Part shown: positions 57,911 through 64,000 of the stretch, piece by piece
Numbering within the stretch: the first letter of the stretch is position 1
How the letters are laid out: each line of letters begins with the position of its first letter
DNA from: Paenalicyclobacillus ferrooxydans
Lineage (GTDB): Bacteria > Bacillota > Bacilli > Alicyclobacillales > Alicyclobacillaceae
Direction: 5' to 3'
Assembly (NCBI RefSeq): GCF_001399675.1
Contig: NZ_LJCO01000085.1
Location: 46,691-110,690 of the forward strand
Length of the DNA: 64,000 nucleotides
Program-made: the position numbers and the translations under genes
Notes under the pieces: model-generated
Databases searched by the model: none
Seen by the model: only the letters and a program-made list of their open reading frames with translations
Told to the model about the DNA's origin: nothing

Positions 57911-59065
57911 ATGACTACAGCAATTGAATTTCGTAATGTAGACAAGGTGTACGGGGATACCCGTGTCGTCAAGCAGTTAAATCTGTCCATTCAGCGTGGA
58001 CAACTCGTGACTTTGATTGGTCCTTCCGGATGTGGAAAGACAACCTCGCTGAAAATGATTAATCGTCTAATAGAGCCTTCAAGCGGCTCGATATTTGTTT
58101 CTGGAAACGACACGAAAGCGGTCGATCCGGTAGAACTTCGCCGCAAAATTGGATACGTGATCCAGCAAATCGGCCTCTTTCCACACATGACGATCGAGGA
58201 AAACATTTCGCTCGTCCCGAAACTGCTTCGGGTGAACAAGGAGCAGTACATGAAACGTGCAGACGAGCTGATGGAATTGGTGGATCTCGACCCGAGGATG
58301 TACGGTAAACGTTACCCGAAACAACTGAGTGGTGGTCAACAACAGCGTATCGGCGTAGCTCGAGCGCTCGCAGCAGACCCGGATATCATTCTGATGGATG
58401 AGCCATTCAGCGCACTTGACCCCATCAGCAGAGAGCAATTACAAGATGAACTGATCAAACTCCAGGAGCAACTGAAGAAAACGATTGTTTTTGTCACACA
58501 TGATATGGATGAAGCCCTCAAAATTGCGGACCAAATCGTCCTGATGCAGAACGGACACGTTGTGCAACACGATGTCCCAGAGCAAATTCTTCGCCATCCG
58601 AAAGACGATTTTGTTCGAGAGTTTGTGGGTGAGAAACGTTTTATGCAATTCAACGCATTCCGTCATGTAGAGGAAGTGATGACGGAGGCGGTCACGGTCA
58701 GGCCGGGACGCGGCATTGCTGAATGTGTACAACACATGCGGCGACGTCATGTAAACAGCCTGATTGTCACCGATAGGGAAGGCCGCTATCTGGGAGTAGT
58801 GGGTGCAGAAGAAGTCTATGAACACTATCAAAATGAATCAGCGACGGCAGAAATGGCGATGCGTCGGGATGCACCAACTGTTATGCCCGACTCCAACGTG
58901 GAAGAAGTTCTCACCATTTTGCAGACCAATGCAAAGGGCTTTCTTCCAGTCGTCGACCGGTCAGAGAAGCTGATTGGTGTCGTGACGCGTGCCAGCGTTC
59001 TCAATGTCATTACGCCATTAACAGGGGAGGAATCAGACGATGGCAGCACTGTGGCAAGCATTTAA
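57911..59065 (+). CDS. opuCA: Osmoprotectant ABC transporter ATPase OpuCA
   Basis: 384 aa, ATG 57911 after GAGAGGAG. Powers uptake of glycine betaine, carnitine or choline. Walker A IGPSGCGKTTSLKM (about 35-48), Q-loop YVIQQIGLFPHMT, signature QLSGGQQQRIGVARALA (about 140-156), Walker B IILMDEPFSALDPIS, H-loop VFVTHDMDEAL. Two C-terminal CBS domains (about 250-310 and 315-375; MTEAVTVRPGRGIAECVQHM, VMPDSNVEEVLTILQTNAKG). In some Gram-positives OpuCA CBS domains bind c-di-AMP, matching the riboswitch upstream. Confidence 0.94.
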   Translation: MTTAIEFRNVDKVYGDTRVVKQLNLSIQRGQLVTLIGPSGCGKTTSLKMINRLIEPSSGSIFVSGNDTKAVDPVELRRKIGYVIQQIGLFPHMTIEENISLVPKLLRVNKEQYMKRADELMELVDLDPRMYGKRYPKQLSGGQQQRIGVARALAADPDIILMDEPFSALDPISREQLQDELIKLQEQLKKTIVFVTHDMDEALKIADQIVLMQNGHVVQHDVPEQILRHPKDDFVREFVGEKRFMQFNAFRHVEEVMTEAVTVRPGRGIAECVQHMRRRHVNSLIVTDREGRYLGVVGAEEVYEHYQNESATAEMAMRRDAPTVMPDSNVEEVLTILQTNAKGFLPVVDRSEKLIGVVTRASVLNVITPLTGEESDDGSTVASI

Positions 59066-59113
59066 CAGCAACTGGGGAAACTTGCTCACGGCACTTGAGC
59101 AGCATATTTTCCT
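57911..59113 (+). other. opuCA/opuCB junction
   Basis: opuCB (start 59040) begins 26 bases before the end of opuCA (59065), so the permease is probably translated by coupling to the ATPase. Confidence 0.5.
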
Positions 59114-59675
59114 GAGCCTTGTATCTGTCGTGGTTGCCTGTGTGATTTCCATCCCGATTGGCGTTTACATTACCCGTAACAAGACAGCGGCAACCATTAT
59201 TCTCGCGATTGTGTCTGTCATTCAGACGATTCCGAGTCTCGCACTGCTCGGGTTCATGATCCCGATCTTTGGTATTGGATCACTTCCGGCCTTGATTGCA
59301 CTTACCTTGTATGCACTCTTGCCAGTCGTTCGGAACACCTACACAGGCATCATGGATGTGGATCAATCCCTCATTGAGGCGGGGCGCGGCATGGGCATGA
59401 CACGTTCGCAGATTCTCCTCAAAGTGGAGCTGCCACTCGCACGAAATGTCATTATGGCGGGAATTCGAACCGCGACTGTTTTGACCATTGGTGTCGCTAC
59501 GCTGGCCACCTTTATTGGTGCGGGGGGCCTCGGAGATCTCATTATGCGGGGCGTTGATATGATTGACACGCCACTGATTCTCGTTGGCGCGATTCCTGCG
59601 GCTTTACTGGCGATCATTTTTGATGCGTTGTTAGGTTGGATTGATAAATCCCTGACACCGCGCGGCCTGAGATAG
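59040..59675 (+). CDS. opuCB: Osmoprotectant ABC transporter permease OpuCB
   Basis: 211 aa, ATG 59040. About six membrane helices with the binding-protein-dependent permease signature: LIEAGRGMGMTRSQILLKVE, LPLARNVIMAGIRTATVLTI (EAA loop). Reads VSVIQTIPSLALLGFMIPIF and AGGLGDLIMRGVDMID as in OpuCB/ProW. It is the only permease in the operon, so it may act as a homodimer. Confidence 0.93.
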   Translation: MAALWQAFNSNWGNLLTALEQHIFLSLVSVVVACVISIPIGVYITRNKTAATIILAIVSVIQTIPSLALLGFMIPIFGIGSLPALIALTLYALLPVVRNTYTGIMDVDQSLIEAGRGMGMTRSQILLKVELPLARNVIMAGIRTATVLTIGVATLATFIGAGGLGDLIMRGVDMIDTPLILVGAIPAALLAIIFDALLGWIDKSLTPRGLR

Positions 59676-59725
59676 GTGTTGACAGTTGAAGCAGAGCAGT
59701 ACCGCTTCGCAGTTGTGCGCTGTAA

Positions 59726-59765
59726 AGATATAACGCTGTATAGATATAACGCTTTAAAGATATAA
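59726..59765. repeat. Three AGATATAA repeats, 16-bp period, before opuCC
   Basis: AGATATAACGCT at 59726-59737 and 59742-59753, and AGATATAA at 59758-59765, spaced exactly 16 bases. They lie just before the ribosome site of opuCC. May be a slippage product or a binding site. Confidence 0.6.
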
Positions 59766-59781
59766 AAGGGGGAAACCTAGG

Positions 59782-60720
59782 TTGAATGTTGGACAATTTA
59801 CGAAAAAACTGTTTTCGAAGAGAGCAACGCGGGTTGGTGTTACAGCAGTCACTGCTGTGGCCCTCACCGCAGGGGTTGCGGGCTGTGGGTCTGCAGGTTC
59901 AGCGAATAATACCATCGTGATCGGCGGTAAGAACTTTACTGAACAGCTGATTATGTCGAACATCCTGAAACAGCTGATTCAACATGATGACCCAAAACTG
60001 ACTGTAAAGATGAAGGATAACCTCGACAGCAACGTGGCTTGGGAGGCTATGAAGAGTAAGGATGTAGACGTCTACGTCGAATATACCGGCACAGGATTGG
60101 TCAACATCCTGAAGGATCCGGTGACAACGGACCCTAACAAGGCCTACAACGAAGTTAAGGCACAGTTTCAGTCCAAATACCACATTACCTGGCTTAAACC
60201 AATCGGGTTCAACGACACCTATGCGATGGTGATGCAGAAGTCTGAGGCCAATAAACTTGGCATCACAGACATCTCACAGTTGGCGAAGCAGTCTGGCAAT
60301 TTGGTGCTTGGAACGGAGCAGGACTTTGTCACTCGAAACGATGCTCTGCCTGCGATGAATAAGTTATACGGGACACATTTTAAAGCGGTTAAGCCGATGG
60401 AAATTGGACTTAAGTACGAAGCACTGATTAGTAACAAGGTGGATGTAATTGATGGATTTTCAACGGATCCTCAGATTCCCGAGTACAATCTGGTCGTGTT
60501 GAAGGACAACAAACACCTGTTTCCACCGTACTACGCAGCGCCAATCATTCAGGACAGTACTCTCAAAGCCCATCCAGAGTTAAAGGGAATCTTGAACAAA
60601 CTGGCTGGTAAAATTGATGATGCTGAGATGCAGAAGTTAAACGAAGAGGTGGACCAGCAGAAAATGACGCCAGCTCAAGTTGCTAAACAATGGCTGACTC
60701 AACAGGGACTTCTTTCATAA
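59782..60720 (+). CDS. opuCC: Osmoprotectant-binding lipoprotein OpuCC
   Basis: 312 aa from TTG 59782 after AAAAGGGGGAAAC. Lipoprotein signal with lipobox TAGVAGCGS. Binding-protein fold: IVIGGKNFTEQLIMSNILKQ, DVDVYVEYTGTGLVNILKDP, FNDTYAMVMQKSEANKLGIT, DVIDGFSTDPQIPEYNLVVL, LFPPYYAAPII. Captures betaine-type solutes outside the cell. No second permease (OpuCD) follows; the operon ends with a terminator. Confidence 0.93.
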   Translation: MNVGQFTKKLFSKRATRVGVTAVTAVALTAGVAGCGSAGSANNTIVIGGKNFTEQLIMSNILKQLIQHDDPKLTVKMKDNLDSNVAWEAMKSKDVDVYVEYTGTGLVNILKDPVTTDPNKAYNEVKAQFQSKYHITWLKPIGFNDTYAMVMQKSEANKLGITDISQLAKQSGNLVLGTEQDFVTRNDALPAMNKLYGTHFKAVKPMEIGLKYEALISNKVDVIDGFSTDPQIPEYNLVVLKDNKHLFPPYYAAPIIQDSTLKAHPELKGILNKLAGKIDDAEMQKLNEEVDQQKMTPAQVAKQWLTQQGLLS

Positions 60721-60789
60721 TCGGACATCCGGACTGTTGAATAATCTTTGAAGGCTTGACGTTGAAACGAACACCGGGGTTTGAAACGA

Positions 60790-60833
60790 ACACCAGGCCA
60801 GCAGCGCATAATCTGCTGGAGCCTGGTGTTTTT
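60790..60833 (+). terminator. Terminator of opuC operon
   Basis: ACACCAGGC (60790-60798) pairs with GCCTGGTGT (60821-60829), with an inner CAGC/GCTG pairing, then TTTT. A short repeat GAAACGAACACC (twice between 60765 and 60795) precedes it. Confidence 0.85.
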
Positions 60834-60987
60834 GGTTGCAGCCGTTGTAGACAACATAACTCTCACGCACTGTATGCCGAATGATGTATTGACGTTTCAC
60901 ACGATTGAGAGATGATGACGAGAGGACAGGAAATGTTCTGTACATTGGCATACGATTACGAAATCCGAGTAACGAGGGGGAGCTCGA

Positions 60988-61301
60988 ATGGTATTTCCAA
61001 CGCATATCGTCGCCGTAGGAGGAATCGTAGAAGACGGTGAAGGCAATGTTTTATTGGTTAAAACCCGAGACGGTGGATGGGTGTTTCCAGGCGGACAGGT
61101 TGAAGTCGGTGAAAATTTGATGGACGCTTTGTGTCGAGAGATCAAGAGTGTCAACTGAACTTTGACCAAGCGCAACTTTACATCTTCCATGATGGCGTTT
61201 ACGTCGATTTGCGGGTCTTGACGCATCGAAAGATGCACTCTATACTGCAAAATGCTGCTATTGAACGGGTTATGACCCTCGAAACGAGCGAGTGGTCGTG
61301 A
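60988..61301 (+). pseudogene. Broken Nudix hydrolase gene
   Basis: ATG 60988 after GAGGGGGAG opens a Nudix-like frame (VFPTHIVAVGGIVEDGEGN, VLLVKTRDGGWVFPGGQVEV) with the start of the Nudix box GENLMDALCREI, but it stops at 61158 right after the box begins to diverge (KSVN). Coding-like sequence resumes in another frame (QLNFDQAQLYIFHDGVYVDL) to a stop at 61301. A frameshift or small deletion in the Nudix box probably inactivated it; a sequencing error cannot be excluded. Confidence 0.6.
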
Positions 61302-61350
61302 CGCTCATGAGACTTGAGCGTCCACAAAATTTCACGTGTGGAGGTATTGA

Positions 61351-62799
61351 GTGTATTTTCAAAACTTAAAAGAAGAGTGGTTCAGCAATGTTCGAAAGGA
61401 CATCTTAGCTGGTGCAGCCGTTGCTTTCGCGCTGATACCCGAAGCGATTGCCTTTTCCATGATTGCCGGTGTGAATCCTATGATTGGATTGTACGGAGCG
61501 TTCATTATCGCCGTTGTCGTCTCCATGTTTGGCGGCCGCGTCGGAATGATTTCAGGGGCTACGGGTTCAACTGCGTTACTGATGGTTCTGCTCGTTAAAA
61601 ACCATGGCGATCAATACTTGTTTGCAACTGGCATCTTAGCCGGATTGATACAGCTGGCCATGAGCGCTTTAAGAATTAGTCGCTTTATTACCTTCGTATC
61701 TCGCAGTGTCGTCATCGGGTTTGTCAATGCGCTGGCGATTCTCATTTTTATGGCACAGCTGCCCCATGTCATGGGTCAAGGAACAACAGCATATATCGTT
61801 TGCGGTGTAACGGTGCTTTTGGTCTGGGGATTGCCGTTTATCACGAAGGCAGTGCCAGCTTCCTTGATCGCGATTGTAGTCATGACGACGGCGAGTATGC
61901 TGTTTAAGCTGCCATTACAAACAGTAGGCGACATTGGACACCTTCAAGCGCATTTGCCCTACTTTCATGTGCCGACTGTGCCACTCGACTTTCGCACCCT
62001 AACCATTGTCTTGCCATACGCTGTGCCAATCGCTCTGGTTGGCAGCCTGGAAACACTGATGACGGCGACGGTAATTGATGATATGACACACTCCAAGAGT
62101 AATAAAGACAAGGAAATTCGCGGTCAAGGTATTGCGAATATTTTCACGGGATTCTTTGGGGCTATGGCGGGATGTGCGATGATTGGTCAGTCTGCGCTCA
62201 ATATCGAATATGGAGGCCGCAAGCGTCTCTCAACGTTTGTTTCTGGAGCTTTACTTATCACACTCATTGTTGCGTTGCGTCCGATTGTAAGCCAAATCCC
62301 TGTAGCTGCCTTGGTTGGCGTTATGTTCATGGTTTCCTATTACACATTCGAGTGGAAGTCGCTGCGTGATCTGTGGCGGGTGCCGATTTTTGAATCACTC
62401 GTGATGGTCGCTACGGTCACTACCGTAGTTGCCACGAACGACCTTGCAATTGGTGTTTTCGTCGGCGTGGTTTTCAATGCTGTCTTTATCGGATGGAAAA
62501 TGGCGCGGATTCACGCAACTACAGTTACTAGTTCGTCCGGAGTAAAGACATATTCGATTAAAGGCCAGATGTTTTTTGCAACAGTGACCCATTTTGTTGA
62601 CTTGTTTGACATCGAGAATGATCCGTATGAAGTTATCATCGACTTTAGTCATACTCACCTCTGGGACCACGCCTCCGTTATAGGCATCCAAAGAGTACTG
62701 GATAGATATGATAAGTTGGATAAGTCAGTCCGCTTAGTTGGACTCAATGAAGAAAGTACACAGCTGATGCATAAATCGGGAAAAATGAAATCTGCGTAA
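61351..62799 (+). CDS. SulP (SLC26) family anion transporter with STAS domain
   Basis: 482 aa from GTG 61351 after GGAGG. Family features at the start: [60 protein letters not shown]. About ten to twelve membrane helices, then a C-terminal STAS domain from about residue 390 ([40 protein letters not shown]). Probably carries sulfate or bicarbonate; ion not determined. Followed by a hairpin. Confidence 0.92.
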   Translation: MYFQNLKEEWFSNVRKDILAGAAVAFALIPEAIAFSMIAGVNPMIGLYGAFIIAVVVSMFGGRVGMISGATGSTALLMVLLVKNHGDQYLFATGILAGLIQLAMSALRISRFITFVSRSVVIGFVNALAILIFMAQLPHVMGQGTTAYIVCGVTVLLVWGLPFITKAVPASLIAIVVMTTASMLFKLPLQTVGDIGHLQAHLPYFHVPTVPLDFRTLTIVLPYAVPIALVGSLETLMTATVIDDMTHSKSNKDKEIRGQGIANIFTGFFGAMAGCAMIGQSALNIEYGGRKRLSTFVSGALLITLIVALRPIVSQIPVAALVGVMFMVSYYTFEWKSLRDLWRVPIFESLVMVATVTTVVATNDLAIGVFVGVVFNAVFIGWKMARIHATTVTSSSGVKTYSIKGQMFFATVTHFVDLFDIENDPYEVIIDFSHTHLWDHASVIGIQRVLDRYDKLDKSVRLVGLNEESTQLMHKSGKMKSA

Positions 62800-62827
62800 A
62801 TAAATAACGAATTGAATCAGTCAACGA

Positions 62828-62879
62828 GTGATTACCATGGGCAACAGCATCTACGTTGGGTGACACTATCGGTAATCAC
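62828..62879. repeat. Inverted repeat GTGATTACC / GGTAATCAC
   Basis: GTGATTACC (62828-62836) and GGTAATCAC (62871-62879) are perfect inverted copies 34 bases apart, downstream of the SulP gene. Could be a regulator site or a weak stem. Purpose unclear. Confidence 0.5.
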
Positions 62880-62883
62880 CTGC

Positions 62884-62923
62884 AAATGGAGCGTGAATTC
62901 GGAGACGAATATACGCTCCATTT
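62884..62923 (+). terminator. Terminator after SulP gene
   Basis: AAATGGAGCGT (62884-62894) pairs with ACGCTCCATTT (62913-62923), with inner ATTCG/CGAAT and a GAGA loop. Right arm ends in TTT. Confidence 0.75.
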
Positions 62924-63031
62924 CGTTGGTCATATCAAGGTGATTTATCAAGTTGCCGCCTCGAGGGATAGACGACGGGTAGATTGGAAAGCATCACCTT
63001 TGTTGATTGAAAACGTCACGAAGGTGGTAAC

Positions 63032-63889
63032 ATGATGCCGTTTCGCACTCTCAAAAAAGCCACGATTGTCGGACTTTGTTCGATGATGCTTTGCACGATG
63101 AGCGGTTGCCAAGCTCAAACACAAAAAACGAACAATCAAGCCGCAGCAGAGGTGCCGCTCACCCGCCAGAAGGTATCCGCGAATCTGACGAGAGTTGTCC
63201 TCACAGATTATCAACGTGACGAGAACCAGGTTGTCATCCACACCGTCCCTGTTGACGGACAGCAAGACGGCGAAGATATCCTTGATGCGTCGAGCATGGA
63301 TGGCATTGTCAACTTCGCAACTTCGGCGTATCCCGACGAAAAGATTACACATGTTCTCCTCATCAACGACAAGACTCATGAATCGCATATTGTGAATGTG
63401 CCGGACGAGCTTGTTTCGCCTGCACTGTCACAAGAACAAGACGACGCGCTCCCAGCCATGGCAGGGATTCATCTGCCGCCGCGAGGGGTTCGGATTGACC
63501 ATACGATTCGTGCCAGAGCTGGGCTTGGTGCCAGTCATCAGGCGAAGGTGGATGCCGTCCTTGCGGTCGCCAGAAGCAAGATCGGGACCAAGTACATTTG
63601 GGGTCACAATGAAGACCGGGGACAGTACGGTTTTGACTGTAGTAACTTTACAGAATACGTCTATCATCACGCGCTGGGCTACCACTTTACGACTTCAAGC
63701 CGTGGACAGTATCGACGCGTGGGCGATCCGGTGTCCTTTTCGAACCGAAGTCCTGGAGACCTCGTGATCTTTGAAAAAGGTCGCCATGTAGGGATTTACG
63801 TCGGAAACAACCGTTTCATTAACTGCGGTGGAGGACTCGGCAAGGTGGGCTACCTAAGTCTCGGCCCTGGGAGCTCCCTCGTGGAATAA
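63032..63889 (+). CDS. NlpC/P60 lipoprotein, peptidoglycan endopeptidase
   Basis: 285 aa, ATG 63032 or 63035 after GAAGGTGG. Lipoprotein signal with lipobox TMSGC. Residues about 40-120 form a BofC/YhcN-like outside domain (TRVVLTDYQRDENQVVIHTV, DGIVNFATSAYPDEKITHVL). The C-terminal NlpC/P60 domain (about 165-285) has catalytic Cys in GFDCSNFTEYVYHHAL and His in GRHVGIYVGNNRF. It cuts peptide bonds in the cell wall. The last gene in the window. Confidence 0.88.
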   Translation: MMPFRTLKKATIVGLCSMMLCTMSGCQAQTQKTNNQAAAEVPLTRQKVSANLTRVVLTDYQRDENQVVIHTVPVDGQQDGEDILDASSMDGIVNFATSAYPDEKITHVLLINDKTHESHIVNVPDELVSPALSQEQDDALPAMAGIHLPPRGVRIDHTIRARAGLGASHQAKVDAVLAVARSKIGTKYIWGHNEDRGQYGFDCSNFTEYVYHHALGYHFTTSSRGQYRRVGDPVSFSNRSPGDLVIFEKGRHVGIYVGNNRFINCGGGLGKVGYLSLGPGSSLVE

Positions 63890-64000
63890 GGTTTTTCTCA
63901 CGAATGCTCGCTCATTCGCAGGATTTCATTGTCCTGTTCAAGTAGGATTAAGAAGGAACGGTTAATTAGGCTAAACTCTAGGCGTTTGAGGGCATGTGGG

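Noticed and set aside
57604..57990. 128-codon minus-strand frame in the opuCA leader
   Set aside because: It overlaps the start of opuCA, has Cys- and Arg-rich random composition and no ribosome site.

Overview
The window looks like the chromosome of an aerobic, endospore-forming member of the Bacillota. Supporting genes are a cotJABC spore-coat operon, ytxC next to thrS, an infC-rpmI-rplT operon, OpuC-type osmolyte uptake, RsbT/RsbR-like stress regulators, and strong AGGAGG ribosome binding sites with many GTG/TTG starts. The gene mix (a full Ccm System I operon, malate:quinone oxidoreductase, and a citrate synthase of the mitochondrial subfamily) would suit an Alicyclobacillus-like lineage. 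That assignment is inference from gene content and was not tested.

Bases 1 to about 27,730 are the right part of a prophage that continues beyond the left edge. In order it holds: a KilAC-type antirepressor (cut by the window edge); a replication protein with a lambda-like array of four 18-bp iterons inside its gene; a DnaC-like helicase loader; small early genes and RecU; TerS and TerL; a portal-MuF fusion; a Mu-type protease with a probable internal scaffold start; decoration and capsid proteins; connector and tail genes; a tail chaperone with a textbook -1 frameshift site; tape measure, hub and fibres; a lysis region; a minus-strand XRE regulator; and two rightward orphan genes. The head genes are Mu-like, while the tail is that of a siphovirus (no sheath seen). 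The prophage stops against the 3' end of a tRNA-Leu gene, the likely attachment site. No integrase lies inside the window.

Bases 27,900-35,000 hold a Ccm (System I) cytochrome c maturation operon in the order ccmH-ccmE-ccmF-orf-ccmA-ccmB-ccmC-ccmD, then a thioesterase. The thiol-redox side seems to be missing: CcmH lacks its CxxC, CcmE is the Cys (CxxxY) variant, no CcmG is present, and CcmI survives only as a tail on CcmF. tRNA-Val, ytxC, a T-box leader and thrS follow. Next come an L20-type leader, infC (ATT start), rpmI, rplT, an rRNA methyltransferase, an MFS transporter, a DUF212 protein and cotJABC.

Bases 44,800-55,440 carry the mitochondrial-type citrate synthase, a Rieske protein with a large unknown C-terminal region, mqo, a histidine kinase fused to an RsbR-like STAS module beside an RsbT-like kinase, small membrane proteins, a YbaK deacylase, and a LysM/lytic transglycosylase behind a c-di-AMP riboswitch. 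A second c-di-AMP riboswitch precedes an OpuC-type osmolyte ABC transporter at 57,911-60,720. The window ends with a broken Nudix gene, a SulP transporter and an NlpC/P60 lipoprotein.

The most unusual item is the phage endolysin at 24,621-25,913: a DUF1906-type glycosidase-like domain followed by a C-terminal domain with the DTGA and LLG motifs of a retroviral-type aspartyl protease.
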